Assembly (NCBI RefSeq): GCF_001956215.1
Contig: NZ_MRTQ01000023.1
Span: 20,670-84,669 of the forward strand
Origin: Paenibacillus sp. FSL R5-0490
Lineage (GTDB): Bacteria > Bacillota > Bacilli > Bacillales > Cytobacillaceae
DNA: 64,000 bases
Reading direction: 5' to 3'
Shown: piece after piece, positions 45,440 to 56,977 of the stretch
Numbering within the stretch: position 1 is the first letter of the stretch
How the letters are laid out: every line of letters begins with the position of its first letter
Notes under the pieces: generated by a model
Databases searched by the model: none
What the model saw: the letters and a program-made list of their open reading frames with translations, nothing else
What the model was told of the DNA's origin: nothing
Position numbers and translations under genes: made by a program

Positions 45440-46849
45440 TTATTTTACAATGTGTATTGGGCTTCCAATAGCAACTTCTGCTGCTTCCATTGTGATTTCA
45501 CCCAATGTAGGATGTGCGTGAATAGTCATCGCAAGATCTTCTGCAGTCATGCCTGCTTCAATAGCCAATCCAAGCTCTGCAATCATATCTGATGCACTAG
45601 CACCGGCGATTTGCGCACCAATTACAAGTCCATCCTCTTTGCGTGTCACAAGCTTTAAGAATCCGTCAGTGGAATCAAGTGCAAGGGCACGGCCGTTAGC
45701 TGCAAATGGGAACTTCGCTGCTGTTACTTCGATTCCTTCTTCTTTAGCCTGCTGCTCAGTATAGCCTACAGAAGCTAATTCAGGCTCAGAGAATACAACC
45801 GCAGGGATAGCCAAGTAATCAATTTCTGCGTTATGGCCTGCAATTGCCTCAGCTGCAATCTTGCCTTCGTAAGAAGCTTTATGAGCTAATTGAGGACCTG
45901 CAACAATGTCACCAATCGCATAAATATTGCTCACACTCGTACGGCATTGTTTATCAATTTCAATAACACCGCGTTCAGTCATCTTAACGCCGGCTTGCTC
46001 TAAGCCAAGTTCGTCTGTATTTGGACGTCTTCCGACCATTACAAATACATAATCTGCGTCAAGAGACTTCTCTTCACCTTTTTCTTCAAACTTAACGGTA
46101 ACTCCATTTTCATTCTCTTCAACACCCTTAGCAAGTGCCTTCGTAATGAATTCAACACCTTTTTTCTTCAGGTTGCGTTTAACAAGAGATGTCATTTGCT
46201 TCTCAAAGCCGATTAGAATATCATCTGCACCCTCAAGGATCGTTACTTGTGAACCAAAGTTCGCATATGCTCCTCCAAGCTCGATTCCGATAACACCGCC
46301 GCCGATAACGACTATTTTCTCAGGAATTTCCTGAAGAGCAAGAGCGCCTGTTGAATCAAGAACACGTTTAGAGAATTTAAACGTCGGCAATTCAATTGGG
46401 CGGGATCCTGTTGCAATAATTGCATTTTTGAACGTGTAAGTTTGTGCTGAATTTTCATCCATTACACGAAGGGTATTACCATCAACAAAGTAAGCTTCAC
46501 CGCGCACGATGTCAACTTTATTTCCCTTTAATAGTCCTTCAACTCCGCCTGTAAGCTTCTTGACTACACCGGATTTGAATTCTTGAACTTTTGTAAAGTC
46601 AACTTTTACATTTTCAGCTGTAATTCCCATTACATCTGAGTGCTTAGCATTTTCGTAGCGGTGGCCTGCTGCGATTAAAGCTTTTGAAGGGATACACCCA
46701 ACGTTTAAGCAAACTCCGCCCATATTAGCTTTTTCTACGATTGTAACTTTTTGTCCAAGCTGTGCTGCACGAATTGCTGCAACATATCCCCCTGGACCCG
46801 CACCGATGACTATAGTATCTGTTTCGATTGGGAAATCTCCTACTACCAT
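45440..46849 (-). CDS. pdhD: Dihydrolipoyl dehydrogenase, E3 (PdhD)
   Basis: 469-residue FAD disulfide oxidoreductase that reoxidises the lipoyl groups of the pyruvate (and other 2-oxoacid) dehydrogenase complexes, reducing NAD. FAD motif [12 protein letters not shown] (~residues 15-26), redox disulfide [15 protein letters not shown] (~40-54), NAD motif [14 protein letters not shown] (~185), FAD motif YAIGDI and catalytic HAHPTLGE (~447). Starts 6 bases after pdhC. Last gene of pdhABCD. Confidence 0.97.
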   Translation of the reverse strand: MVVGDFPIETDTIVIGAGPGGYVAAIRAAQLGQKVTIVEKANMGGVCLNVGCIPSKALIAAGHRYENAKHSDVMGITAENVKVDFTKVQEFKSGVVKKLTGGVEGLLKGNKVDIVRGEAYFVDGNTLRVMDENSAQTYTFKNAIIATGSRPIELPTFKFSKRVLDSTGALALQEIPEKIVVIGGGVIGIELGGAYANFGSQVTILEGADDILIGFEKQMTSLVKRNLKKKGVEFITKALAKGVEENENGVTVKFEEKGEEKSLDADYVFVMVGRRPNTDELGLEQAGVKMTERGVIEIDKQCRTSVSNIYAIGDIVAGPQLAHKASYEGKIAAEAIAGHNAEIDYLAIPAVVFSEPELASVGYTEQQAKEEGIEVTAAKFPFAANGRALALDSTDGFLKLVTRKEDGLVIGAQIAGASASDMIAELGLAIEAGMTAEDLAMTIHAHPTLGEITMEAAEVAIGSPIHIVK

Positions 46850-46855
46850 TTGTAA

Positions 46856-48202
46856 TTACGCCTCCATTAACAATAGTTCTGGATCGTTCAGTAAACGCTT
46901 GATGTGATTCAATGCATTTTGTGCAGTTGCTCCATCAATAATTCTGTGGTCAAAGCTTAGTGATAATGCCAATACTGGAGCAGCAACAATTTCTCCATCT
47001 TTCACGACCGGCTTTTCAGCAATGCGGCCAATTCCTAGAATGGCAACTTCAGGGTGATTGATGACAGGAGTGAACCATTGTCCGCCTGCAGAACCGATAT
47101 TTGTGATTGTGCAAGAAGCACCCTTCATTTCGTCTGGAGCAAGCTTGCCGTCACGTGCTTTACCAGCCAATTCATTGATTTCATTTGAAATGGCAAATGT
47201 AGATTTGCGGTCAGCATCCTTAACAACTGGCACAAGAAGACCTTTTTCAGTGTCTGCCGCAATACCAATGTTATAGTAGTGCTTCTGGATAATTTCACCC
47301 GCTGCATCATCAATTGAAGTATTTAGTGCCGGGAATTCACGCAATGCACTTGTTAATGCTTTTACCACATAAGGAAGGAATGTAAGCTTAATTCCTTTAT
47401 TCGCTGCAACTTCTTTAAACTTCTTGCGATGTGCAACAAGTTTCGTAACATCAATTTCATCCATTAATGTAACGTGTGGAGCTGTATGCTTAGAGTTTAC
47501 CATAGCTTTTGCAATAGCCTTACGGATTCCGCTCATTTTCTCGCGAGTTTCCGGATATTGTCCAGCAGGAATCGCTTGTGCAGCTGCCGGTGCAGTTTCT
47601 TTTGCTTCAGCTTGTGGTGCAGCTTCCTGAGCAGGCGCTTCATTAGCTTGAGCACCGCCATTTAAGAATGCATCAATGTCATCTTTCTGGATACGGCCAT
47701 TTTTGCCGCTTCCAGCTACCTGGCGAATATCTACGCCTTTATCACGAGCGTATTTTCTTACTGAAGGCATTGCAATAATGCGGCGGTTAGGATCCACATC
47801 CGTGTCAGAAATAACGACGCCTTCTTTTGGTGCCTCTTGTGCAGGAGCTTCCTCTTTCTTTACATCCTGTCCAGCTTCAGCAGTAGCCTGTACCTGTGCT
47901 TCTGTTTTTTCTTCTTTAGGAGCCTCATCTTCATGGTCTCCCTTGAATTTAAGATCTTCATATCCTGGAGCATCAAAAGTGATCAAAACTTGACCTACAG
48001 TTGCCACTGTACCTTCTTCAACAAGGATTTCTTCAACTTTACCTTTAACTGGCGAAGGAATTTCTACAACCGCTTTATCATTTTGAACCTCACAAAGCAC
48101 GTCATCTTCTTGTACTTCGTCACCCGGCTTTACAAACCACTTGACGATTTCACCTTCATGGATACCTTCACCGATATCAGGCAATCTAAATTGGAATGCC
48201 AA
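46856..48202 (-). CDS. pdhC: Dihydrolipoyllysine-residue acetyltransferase, E2 (PdhC)
   Basis: 448 residues: one lipoyl domain (~1-80; lipoylated Lys in [11 protein letters not shown]), an acidic/Ala/Pro linker, E1/E3-binding domain (~140-175; [15 protein letters not shown]), a second A/P/E/Q linker, and the catalytic acetyltransferase core with [10 protein letters not shown] (~425-434, HxxxDG). Forms the 60-mer core of the complex. A stable hairpin precedes it (48242-48272). Confidence 0.97.
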   Translation of the reverse strand: MAFQFRLPDIGEGIHEGEIVKWFVKPGDEVQEDDVLCEVQNDKAVVEIPSPVKGKVEEILVEEGTVATVGQVLITFDAPGYEDLKFKGDHEDEAPKEEKTEAQVQATAEAGQDVKKEEAPAQEAPKEGVVISDTDVDPNRRIIAMPSVRKYARDKGVDIRQVAGSGKNGRIQKDDIDAFLNGGAQANEAPAQEAAPQAEAKETAPAAAQAIPAGQYPETREKMSGIRKAIAKAMVNSKHTAPHVTLMDEIDVTKLVAHRKKFKEVAANKGIKLTFLPYVVKALTSALREFPALNTSIDDAAGEIIQKHYYNIGIAADTEKGLLVPVVKDADRKSTFAISNEINELAGKARDGKLAPDEMKGASCTITNIGSAGGQWFTPVINHPEVAILGIGRIAEKPVVKDGEIVAAPVLALSLSFDHRIIDGATAQNALNHIKRLLNDPELLLMEA

Positions 48203-48241
48203 TGGAATTCACCCTCCTATTATTTCAATCGTTCTAGTAAA

Positions 48242-48272
48242 ACACGTCAGGGGGATATTTTCCCCCTTGTGT
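48242..48272 (-). other. Stable hairpin between pdhB and pdhC
   Basis: Minus strand GGGGGA-aaata-TCCCCC, extended by ACAC/GTGT outside, followed by only four T. Too weak a T tract for a full terminator; more like a partial attenuator or an mRNA-stabilising element in the 84-base pdhB-pdhC gap. Confidence 0.6.
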
Positions 48273-48286
48273 CATTAGTTATTCAA

Positions 48287-49264
48287 TTAAAATTCAAGTA
48301 CTTTTTTAGCTGTTTCAATTACATCTTTATAGTTTGGAAGCCAAACTGTTTCAGCCTGCGGGAAAGCAAATACCGTATCTGGTGCAGCTACACGCAGAAC
48401 TGGTGCTTCCAGACTAAGAATTGCACGATCATTGATCTCTGCCACTACACTTGCTGCAATACCAGCTTGCTTTTGTGCTTCCTGAACAACAATGGCTCTT
48501 CCTGTCTTTTCAACAGAAGCAATAATTGTTTCAATATCGAGAGGTGCGACAGTACGCAAGTCGATAACTTCGGCAGATTTTCCTTCTTTTTCAAGTTCTT
48601 CAGCCGCTTTTAAAGACTCATGGACCATTGCCCCGTAAGTTACGATTGTCAGGTCTGAACCCTCACGTTTAACCTCTGCTTTGCCAAGCGGAATTGTATA
48701 TTCCTCTTCAGGTACTTCCTGGCGGAAAGAACGATACAATTTCATATGCTCAAGGAAGATAACAGGATCGTTATCGCGAATTGCTGAGATAAGCAGCCCC
48801 TTTGCATCATAAGGAGTTGCCGGAATAACAACCTTTAGTCCAGGCTGCTGCGCCATTAAACCTTCAAGGCTGTCAGCGTGCATTTCAGGAGTATGTACCC
48901 CTCCCCCGAATGGTGAACGGATCGTAACCGGTGAATTATATCTTCCGCCGGAACGGTAACGCATACGTGCCAGCTGACCGGAAATAGAATCCATTACTTC
49001 ATAAACGAATCCAAAGAATTGGATTTCAGGTACCGGACGGAAGCCTTGTAAACCAAGACCGACAGCCAGACCGCCGATTCCGGATTCAGCTAGCGGTGTA
49101 TCAAATACACGCTCTTCGCCAAATTCTTTTTGAAGGCCTTCGGTAGCACGGAAAACGCCGCCGTTAACGCCCACATCTTCACCGAATACCAATACATTCG
49201 GATCGTTGCGCAATTCTGTGCGAAGAGCATCAGTAATTGCCTGAATCATTGTCATTTGCGCCAT
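48287..49264 (-). CDS. pdhB: Pyruvate dehydrogenase E1 beta subunit (PdhB)
   Basis: 325 residues of the transketolase-like pyrimidine-binding and C-terminal domains. [39 protein letters not shown] and [20 protein letters not shown] are typical (cited in parts). With PdhA forms the alpha2beta2 thiamine-diphosphate enzyme. Starts 3 bases after pdhA. Confidence 0.97.
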   Translation of the reverse strand: MAQMTMIQAITDALRTELRNDPNVLVFGEDVGVNGGVFRATEGLQKEFGEERVFDTPLAESGIGGLAVGLGLQGFRPVPEIQFFGFVYEVMDSISGQLARMRYRSGGRYNSPVTIRSPFGGGVHTPEMHADSLEGLMAQQPGLKVVIPATPYDAKGLLISAIRDNDPVIFLEHMKLYRSFRQEVPEEEYTIPLGKAEVKREGSDLTIVTYGAMVHESLKAAEELEKEGKSAEVIDLRTVAPLDIETIIASVEKTGRAIVVQEAQKQAGIAASVVAEINDRAILSLEAPVLRVAAPDTVFAFPQAETVWLPNYKDVIETAKKVLEF

Positions 49265-49267
49265 GGC

Positions 49268-50944
<1,677 letters not shown>

Positions 50945-50973
50945 AAAAAATGCCGCGCATTTATATGCCGGCA
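50945..50973 (-). terminator. Terminator after ykyA
   Basis: Minus strand TGCCGGCAT-ataa-ATGCGCGGCA (one mismatched pair region) followed by TTTTTTG. Confidence 0.65.
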
Positions 50974-50979
50974 TTAATC

Positions 50980-51648
50980 TTATTCTTTTGTATTTATTTC
51001 AAGCCCTGCTTCTTTATAGAAATCCAGTTTTGCTTCATTATACTCTTTTGTTTTTTCATTGAAATGCTTATTTGAAGACAGGATCTTTTCATACATTTCA
51101 TTTATTTCGTTAATTTGATTTTCAAGCTGCTCGAGAGTAAGGTCTTCCTTTTTAAACATTGCATACAGCTCTTTATCCAGTTTAAGCGCTTTGGAATAGT
51201 CCTCATAAAGAGTGTCATGTATTTTATATCTGTCCATCATAATTTCGTGCAGTTTTTTTGCTTTATCTTTCAGTTTTTGACTCTCTATATCCTCTATGAT
51301 CGGAGATAATGATTCAAATTCCTTTTTGGATGCCTGTATGCTTTTCTGCTCTTTCTCCATATGATTTTTCCGCTTATCCACAATCGAGGAAGCCTCATCA
51401 GACAGCTTCTTGATTTCCTCGAAGTCCTTCATTCCCAGGTTGATAATTTTATCGTATAATTCCTTTTCTCTTTTCTCCAGCTTTACTAGCGGTTCCTGCT
51501 GCTTTTCAAAGTCCTTTTCTTTTTTAACTACATTCTCCAGAACATCATACACTTCTTCCTCTGGTTTCGGCTTGTTCATACAGCCTGAGAGGAAGATAGC
51601 CAAGATTATAAAAACAAGCAACAGTCTGCTTTTGTTGAAAATTGACAC
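50980..51648 (-). CDS. ykyA: YkyA-family lipoprotein with long coiled coil
   Basis: 222 residues. Lipoprotein signal peptide LVFIILAIFLSGC, Cys at residue 23, then helical, heptad-rich sequence (residues ~35-215; e.g. LEKREKELYDKIINLGMKDF) of the YkyA family. Outer face of the membrane; function unknown. Position between pdhA and def agrees with B. subtilis. Confidence 0.88.
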   Translation of the reverse strand: MSIFNKSRLLLVFIILAIFLSGCMNKPKPEEEVYDVLENVVKKEKDFEKQQEPLVKLEKREKELYDKIINLGMKDFEEIKKLSDEASSIVDKRKNHMEKEQKSIQASKKEFESLSPIIEDIESQKLKDKAKKLHEIMMDRYKIHDTLYEDYSKALKLDKELYAMFKKEDLTLEQLENQINEINEMYEKILSSNKHFNEKTKEYNEAKLDFYKEAGLEINTKE

Positions 51649-51817
51649 GTTGAAACCTCCTTACTTATAACATTTTTAACTATAAAGGTACCCGCCCTGT
51701 TTGACAATAGCTCTTTGGTTTGACACTTTTCACAACAATTCACAGTTTGTCCTTTTTAGAAGTGTATTTAAAATTTATTCACTTCATTTTTCCTTTATGA
51801 CTTGGGCAAAGGCCTAC

Positions 51818-51844
51818 ACCATCCATCATTTAAAACATAGGCTA
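51818..51844 (+). promoter_or_regulatory. Candidate sigma-K promoter of yjcZ-like gene
   Basis: AC at 51818-51819, 16 bases, CATAGGCTA at 51836-51844: an exact fit to the sigma-K pattern AC-N16/17-CATANNNTA. Confidence 0.6.
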
Positions 51845-51911
51845 TATTAATCGTCCGATGTGGCAAGGCAAAAAGATGGACGATAATCTTACTTTAGGGA
51901 GGTTATCCTTC

Positions 51912-52046
51912 ATGTACGGATATGGCGGATACGGTTATGGATGCGGTTATCCAGCAGCGGGTGCCGGCTGCGGCAGAGGTTTTGCGTTAATTGTAGTATT
52001 ATTCATTCTCTTAATCATAGTTGGCTGCGCTTGCTGGAAGTTTTAA
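51912..52046 (+). CDS. YjcZ-family small sporulation protein
   Basis: 44 residues from ATG 51912 (GGGAGG at 51897-51902). A Gly/Tyr-rich head [19 protein letters not shown], then one hydrophobic C-terminal segment ([19 protein letters not shown]). This is the YjcZ family of tail-anchored spore proteins. A sigma-K-type promoter upstream supports late mother-cell expression. Terminator follows. Confidence 0.9.
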   Translation: MYGYGGYGYGCGYPAAGAGCGRGFALIVVLFILLIIVGCACWKF

Positions 52047-52052
52047 TTACTT

Positions 52053-52078
52053 GAGAAGGTGCCCAAAAGCGCCTTCTC
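52053..52078 (+). terminator. Terminator after yjcZ-like gene
   Basis: GAGAAGG-tgcccaaaagcg-CCTTCTC with a short T-rich tail CTTATT. Confidence 0.6.
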
Positions 52079-52223
52079 TTATTAACTTTTTTCCGCCGCT
52101 CTGATAGACTGAATATATTAATATTAACGTAATGCCTGGCAAACCTTCGGCTTTTCCATATGGTCTTTGTGCCATTAATTTAGCCATTTTTTTATTCTTT
52201 ATTACATAGCGGGAGTGATAATC

Positions 52224-52775
52224 ATGCTGAGCATGCAAGATATTATACGTGATGGCCATCCAACATTAAGGAAAATTGCCGCGGAAGTAAACATGCCTCC
52301 ATCTGCAGAAGAAAAACAAACCCTGAGGGAAATGATGGAATATGTGAAAAACAGCCAGAATCCTGAGCTTGCTGCTAAATATGGATTAAGGGCAGGCATT
52401 GGATTAGCTGCTCCTCAAATTAATATTTCCAAGAGGATGATTGCTGTCCATGTAACCTATAACGGCGAGCTCTTCAGTTATGCATTCTTCAACCCTAAGA
52501 TCATCAGCCATTCTGTGCAGCGGTCTTATCTGGCTGCAGGAGAAGGCTGCCTGTCTGTTGATGAATCCATACCCGGTTTTGTACCCAGATATTCAAAAGT
52601 TACTGTTAAGGGCATTGACCTGGATGGCAATGAAGTAAAACTCAAGCTGAAAGGGCTGCCTGCGATTGTCTTCCAGCACGAGATTGATCATTTAAACGGA
52701 ATTATGTTTTATGATCACATAAACAAACAAAATCCGTTTGAGCCAATCGAAAATGCCATTGCTGTAGAACGATAG
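52224..52775 (+). CDS. def: Peptide deformylase (Def, YkrB type)
   Basis: Fe/Zn hydrolase that removes the formyl group from nascent proteins. 183 residues from ATG 52224 ([16 protein letters not shown]), with GGGAGTGA upstream. The three motifs [15 protein letters not shown] and HEIDHLNG carry the metal ligands Cys, His, His and the catalytic Glu; length and insertion mark the type II enzyme of Gram-positives. It is the DefB/YkrB counterpart by position beside ykrA and ykyA. Confidence 0.95.
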   Translation: MLSMQDIIRDGHPTLRKIAAEVNMPPSAEEKQTLREMMEYVKNSQNPELAAKYGLRAGIGLAAPQINISKRMIAVHVTYNGELFSYAFFNPKIISHSVQRSYLAAGEGCLSVDESIPGFVPRYSKVTVKGIDLDGNEVKLKLKGLPAIVFQHEIDHLNGIMFYDHINKQNPFEPIENAIAVER

Positions 52776-52805
52776 AATGCCCGAAGCATTCGCAGCATTA
52801 CAAAA

Positions 52806-52838
52806 GAAAGCCTCCAGCTATGAAAACGGAGGCTTTTT
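52806..52838. terminator. Bidirectional terminator between def and ykrA
   Basis: AAAGCCTCC-agctatgaaaac-GGAGGCTTTTT. Confidence 0.75.
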
Positions 52839-52843
52839 CTCTG

Positions 52844-53620
52844 CTATATTAATTGGAGTTCTTTTAGTCCCTTCCAGATTCCTTCCTGGTCCACTCCTGA
52901 TGTTACGTGGTCTGCTGCTTTCTTAACCACTTCTTCTGCATTGCCCATTGCTACCCCCGTTCCGACAGCATTCAGCATCTCTATATCATTGAGCCCATCT
53001 CCAAAGGCATATACATCCTTCAAATCAAATCCAAGCCTTTTAATCATTTGCTTTATCCCTTCAGCTTTGGACCCGCCAGCAGGCAATACATCTACGGAAT
53101 ATGGATGCCATCTGATAAAGCCAAAGTCAGGATATGCAGATGAAGAAATATACTTTTCCTCATCTTTTTCCTCACAGAACAGCAATGATTGATATAATTC
53201 CCTGCCGCTGTAAAACTCCCGGTCTTCCTCAGGATGCGGGAACTTTAAGCTCCCCATGCTTTCCTCTATAAATGGATGATGGGAAATTGAGGCTTTCATT
53301 GTTTTCTCATTCATAAACACTAATGGATGTCCGTTTGACTGTGCATGCCGATATAGCTTTTCAATTTCAGCTGTTTTTAGAGGATTACGGTATATCGGCT
53401 CGTTTTCAAATACAACATATTGTCCGTTAAAGCTGACAAATGAATCAATATCAAGCTCACTGCGCAAGTTCTCATACATGAAAGGAGCTCGGCCGGTAGC
53501 AATCGCCACAAATGTCCCATTCTTTTTCAGCTTATCAATTGCCTCTTTCGTACTATCCGGCAAATTTTTTTCGTGATCCAACAAGGTCCCATCTATATCA
53601 AAGAAAACAATCTTTTTCAT
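52844..53620 (-). CDS. ykrA: Cof-type HAD-family phosphatase YkrA
   Basis: 258 residues from ATG 53620 (MKKIVFFDIDGTLLD). HAD motif I DIDGTLLD (nucleophile Asp), motif II ATGR, motif III Lys in AEGIKQMIK and motif IV FGDGLNDIEML, with the C2B cap of the Cof/YidA subfamily (sugar-phosphate or flavin phosphatases). Substrate unknown. Confidence 0.9.
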   Translation of the reverse strand: MKKIVFFDIDGTLLDHEKNLPDSTKEAIDKLKKNGTFVAIATGRAPFMYENLRSELDIDSFVSFNGQYVVFENEPIYRNPLKTAEIEKLYRHAQSNGHPLVFMNEKTMKASISHHPFIEESMGSLKFPHPEEDREFYSGRELYQSLLFCEEKDEEKYISSSAYPDFGFIRWHPYSVDVLPAGGSKAEGIKQMIKRLGFDLKDVYAFGDGLNDIEMLNAVGTGVAMGNAEEVVKKAADHVTSGVDQEGIWKGLKELQLI

Positions 53621-53641
53621 ATAAAACAATCTTCCTTTCAA

Positions 53642-53961
53642 GCAATATTCTGCTGGCTTTTATTACATAATTTATCGTAATAAAACACTAAACCCATAAA
53701 GTAAAAAAGTCAATTTCATTGCTGGAAAGAATGGTAATTTCCATTTTTACCCACGATAAATTCAGTTATTTTACCATATAATATAATTAATAAAAGCGGA
53801 ATCTCCTTGCCCGCGAAGAACGCAGACTATAAAAAGCAGCCCGGTGGAGCTGGACAGCTGTAAAAAAGCCACATTAATTACAAAAAACGTGTGAAAACGT
53901 CCTTGCTGCCTTTACTTTGGACAAGGATCGTTTAAAATAGAAAGTAAGGAGTTGATCCACT
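53642..53961. other. Spacer before the 23-residue ORF, with an unexplained GC-rich island
   Basis: 320 bases, mostly AT-rich. Positions ~53808-53876 are GC-rich compared with both sides (TCTCCTTGCCCGCGAAG, AGCAGCCCGGTGGAGCTGG) and can fold (CCAGC/GGCTG). A weak sigma-A pattern TTTACT-N16-TAAAAT (53910-53937 region) precedes the small ORF. Confidence 0.35.
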
Positions 53962-54033
53962 ATGTTAAAGAAGCTGAGAAAGAAGCTTTTAAAACAGTGG
54001 AATGAAATGCTTCGAAAAAAATCTATTGCCTGA
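53962..54033 (+). CDS. Putative 23-residue cationic amphipathic peptide
   Basis: MLKKLRKKLLKQWNEML followed by RKKSIA: nine Lys/Arg and one Glu, helical with a hydrophobic face (L2, L5, L9, L10, W13, M16, L17). Ribosome site AAGGAG at 53946-53951, 10 bases before ATG; its own terminator at 54041-54074. Isolated between divergent ykrA and rpoY, with ykrA on the other strand. Not a family I recognise. Possible roles: membrane-active or RNA-binding small protein, or leader. Too short for ordinary gene finders. Confidence 0.6.
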   Translation: MLKKLRKKLLKQWNEMLRKKSIA

Positions 54034-54040
54034 CAAATTT

Positions 54041-54074
54041 GAGCCCTTCAAACTTGCGAAGGGCTCCTTCCTTA
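54041..54074 (+). terminator. Terminator after the 23-residue ORF
   Basis: GAGCCCTTC-aaacttgc-GAAGGGCTC then CTTCCTTATT; only a plus-strand gene ends here. Confidence 0.75.
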
Positions 54075-54233
54075 TTGTAAATTGGTTATCAGTATACTTT
54101 TTTTACATAGATTCGGAAGCGTATTAGCATCTAAAAGAATTAATATTCATATCCCGCAGGAAAAAACATGTAATACATGTTATTATTTTATATATTAGAT
54201 AAAAGTTTTTTATCGGATTAAGGAGAGATAGAA

Positions 54234-54446
54234 ATGATTTTCAAGGTATATTATCAGGAGTCCAAGACAGAGGTACCGGTTAGGGAAAAAACAAAAACGA
54301 TCTTTGTGGAAGGCGATTCTGAAAGAGACGTTCGAAAAAAGCTCGCTGACCGCAACTATAATATTGAATTTGTAGCATCTGTTCAAGGAGATTTCCTGGA
54401 ATATGAAAAACAAAGTGAAGACTTTAAAGTATTGGAGATTGAGTAA
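54234..54446 (+). CDS. rpoY: RNA polymerase epsilon subunit (RpoY, YkzG)
   Basis: 70-residue small subunit of Bacillota RNA polymerase. Sequence [20 protein letters not shown] with [19 protein letters not shown] is characteristic. Starts an operon with rnjA (3 bases apart). AAGGAGAGATAGAA before the ATG. Confidence 0.95.
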   Translation: MIFKVYYQESKTEVPVREKTKTIFVEGDSERDVRKKLADRNYNIEFVASVQGDFLEYEKQSEDFKVLEIE

Positions 54447-54449
54447 TTT

Positions 54450-56117
54450 ATGAAATTTGTTAAAAATGATCAAACAGCCGTTTTCGCCCTGGGCGGACTT
54501 GGTGAAATCGGAAAGAACACTTACGCGGTTCAATTCCAGGATGAAATTATCCTGATTGATGCCGGAATCAAATTTCCGGAGGACGAGCTTCTCGGAATCG
54601 ATTATGTTATTCCTGATTACACTTACTTAGTTAAAAACGAAGACAAGATAAAGGGATTATTTATTACCCACGGACATGAAGACCATATTGGAGGAATTCC
54701 ATACCTTCTAAGAGAAGTCAATATACCTGTTTACGGCGGAAAGCTGGCTCTAGGGCTTCTGAGAAATAAACTTGAAGAACACGGTCTATTAAGACAGACT
54801 ACTCTTCATGAAATCAAGGAAGATGATATCATTAAATTCAGAAAAACTTCCGTGACTTTCTTCAGAACAACTCATAGTATTCCTGATTCATATGGAATCG
54901 TTGTCAAAACACCGCCAGGACAAGTTGTTCATACCGGGGACTTCAAATTTGATTTTACCCCTGTAGGAGAGCCTGCGAACCTGACGAAAATGGCCGAAAT
55001 CGGTAAAGAAGGCGTCCTTTGCCTGCTTTCCGACAGTACAAACAGTGAAATACCAGAATTCACCATGTCTGAACGCCGAGTTGGCGACAGCATTCATGAC
55101 ATCTTCCGTAAGGTTGAAGGACGGATTATCTTTGCCACATTCGCTTCTAATATCCACCGTCTTCAGCAGGTGACTGAAGCAGCCGTTACAAACGGCAGGA
55201 AAATTGCTGTCTTTGGCAGAAGTATGGAAGCAGCCATAAATATAGGACAGGAATTAGGATATATTCAGGCACCTAAAGATACGTTTATTGATGCACATCA
55301 AATTAACAGACTTCCAGCGAACCAGGTGACCATTCTTTGTACAGGAAGCCAGGGAGAGCCGATGGCGGCCCTTTCTAGAATTGCTAATGGAACGCATCGC
55401 CAGATACAGATCATTCCTGGTGACACTGTTGTATTCTCTTCTTCACCTATTCCAGGGAACACCATCAGTGTCAGCAGAACGATTGACAGACTTTCCCGTG
55501 CAGGTGCCGAAGTCATTTATGGTAAATTAAGCGATATTCACACATCCGGACATGGCGGCCAGGAAGAACAGAAACTAATGCTTCGTTTAATAAAGCCCAA
55601 ATTCTTCATGCCGATTCATGGTGAATACAGAATGCAGAAAATGCATGCCAAATTGGCTGTAGATTGTGGAGTAGAGGAAGAGAACTGCTTTATCATGGAT
55701 AATGGTGAAGTTCTGGCTCTCAGCGAAGATTCTGCTCAGGTAGCAGGAAAAATCCCGTCTGGTTCTGTCTATATTGATGGAAGCGGAATCGGTGACATCG
55801 GAAATATTGTTTTGCGTGACCGCCGCATTCTTTCTGAAGAAGGTTTAGTGGTTGTTGTAGTGAGCATTAATATGAAGGATTTCAAAATTGCTGCAGGACC
55901 TGACTTAATTTCCCGCGGATTCGTCTATATGAGGGAATCCGGAGATTTAATCAATGATGCACAAGCACTCATCACAAAACACTTAAGCAAGGTTATGGAA
56001 CGCAGAACAACTCAATGGTCAGAAATCAAGAATGAAATTACTGATACTCTTGCACCATTCCTATATGAAAAAACAAAGCGCCGTCCAATGATTTTGCCGA
56101 TTATCATGGAAGTTTAA
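54450..56117 (+). CDS. rnjA: Ribonuclease J1 (RnjA)
   Basis: 555-residue 5'-3' exo/endoribonuclease of the metallo-beta-lactamase/beta-CASP family, central to mRNA turnover and 16S rRNA 5' maturation. Metal motif [15 protein letters not shown] (~residues 72-86; HxHxDH), further ligands in VHTGDFKFD and the C-terminal HTSGHG (~366), and PIHGEYRM (~395). Co-transcribed with rpoY, as in B. subtilis ykzG-ykqC. In B. subtilis its activity is promoted by GapA-SR1P; SR1 is also in this window. Confidence 0.97.
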   Translation: MKFVKNDQTAVFALGGLGEIGKNTYAVQFQDEIILIDAGIKFPEDELLGIDYVIPDYTYLVKNEDKIKGLFITHGHEDHIGGIPYLLREVNIPVYGGKLALGLLRNKLEEHGLLRQTTLHEIKEDDIIKFRKTSVTFFRTTHSIPDSYGIVVKTPPGQVVHTGDFKFDFTPVGEPANLTKMAEIGKEGVLCLLSDSTNSEIPEFTMSERRVGDSIHDIFRKVEGRIIFATFASNIHRLQQVTEAAVTNGRKIAVFGRSMEAAINIGQELGYIQAPKDTFIDAHQINRLPANQVTILCTGSQGEPMAALSRIANGTHRQIQIIPGDTVVFSSSPIPGNTISVSRTIDRLSRAGAEVIYGKLSDIHTSGHGGQEEQKLMLRLIKPKFFMPIHGEYRMQKMHAKLAVDCGVEEENCFIMDNGEVLALSEDSAQVAGKIPSGSVYIDGSGIGDIGNIVLRDRRILSEEGLVVVVVSINMKDFKIAAGPDLISRGFVYMRESGDLINDAQALITKHLSKVMERRTTQWSEIKNEITDTLAPFLYEKTKRRPMILPIIMEV

Positions 56118-56142
56118 AACCAAGAGCTATAAATATATACTA

Positions 56143-56183
56143 AAAAAAGGCTGTATCGCTCAAATGAGAGATACAGCCTTTTG
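56143..56183. terminator. Bidirectional terminator between rnjA and ktrC
   Basis: AAAAAGGCTGTATC...GATACAGCCTTTT. Confidence 0.8.
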
Positions 56184-56187
56184 CCTA

Positions 56188-56847
56188 TTAAGACATCACT
56201 TTCTTTTCAAACCGGTTGATGTCCACATCTGCTCCAATAACAATAAGAATATCGTCAAATTGTATTTTTTCATTCGCCTGCGGAGAAACGATAATTTCAT
56301 TTTTTCTTTTAATTGCAACGATGTTGATTCCGTACTTTGCCCGGATATCCAGATCTATTATGCTGTGGCCGGCCAATTTTTCATTAGCTACGATTTCTAC
56401 TATGCTATGTTCATCAGAGAGTTCCAGATAATCCAGTACATTATTTGAAACAATACTATGGGCAATCCTTCTGCCCATATCCCTTTCAGGATGAACAACA
56501 TGATCGGCTCCAATTTTCCTCAATACCTTAGCGTGATAATCATTTTGCGCCTTAACCGTAATCTTATTAACTCCCACCTCTTTTAAAATCAAGGTAGTCA
56601 GGATAGAGGCCTGAATATTATCTCCAATCGCTACAATGACATGGTCAAAATTGCGTATTCCCAAACTCTTGATTACGGATTCGTCAGTAGTATCGCCAAC
56701 TACTGCGTGCGAAGCAACTCTCGCAAATTCATTCACACGGTCTTCATTAACATCAATCGCCATAACCTCCATACCTTCTTCAGCAAGAGCATGGCAGATG
56801 CTTCCTCCAAAACGTCCAAGTCCGATTACAGCAAATTCTTTCTTCAT
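56188..56847 (-). CDS. ktrC: KtrC, RCK gating subunit of potassium transport
   Basis: 219 residues from ATG 56847 (MKKEFAVIGLGRFGGSIC), close to the 221 of B. subtilis KtrC (YkqB). RCK_N Rossmann domain (~1-130) with GLGRFG nucleotide loop and a conserved acidic end of strand 2 (AIDVNEDR), then RCK_C (~135-219). In B. subtilis it binds ATP/ADP and c-di-AMP and gates KtrD. ktrD is not in the window. GGGGGAAGATAGG precedes the ATG. Confidence 0.93.
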   Translation of the reverse strand: MKKEFAVIGLGRFGGSICHALAEEGMEVMAIDVNEDRVNEFARVASHAVVGDTTDESVIKSLGIRNFDHVIVAIGDNIQASILTTLILKEVGVNKITVKAQNDYHAKVLRKIGADHVVHPERDMGRRIAHSIVSNNVLDYLELSDEHSIVEIVANEKLAGHSIIDLDIRAKYGINIVAIKRKNEIIVSPQANEKIQFDDILIVIGADVDINRFEKKVMS

Positions 56848-56943
56848 CCTATCTTCCCCCAGCAAAGTTAGCAATATAGACAATAATAACATAATAGCGT
56901 ACAGAGCTGAATAGATAGCTATTAGAATTACTTCCTGGCAGAA

Positions 56944-56970
56944 ATAAAACCCCCGTCTGGAGGTTTTAAT
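56944..56970 (-). terminator. Terminator of the ABC exporter operon
   Basis: Minus strand AAAACCTCC-agac-GGGGGTTTTATTT, imperfect but T-rich. Confidence 0.5.
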
Positions 56971-56977
56971 CTATTCA

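Noticed and set aside
47837..48613. 258-codon open frame on the plus strand opposite pdhC-pdhB
   Set aside because: Antisense shadow of two certain genes; Phe/Cys/Ser-rich composition and no ribosome site.
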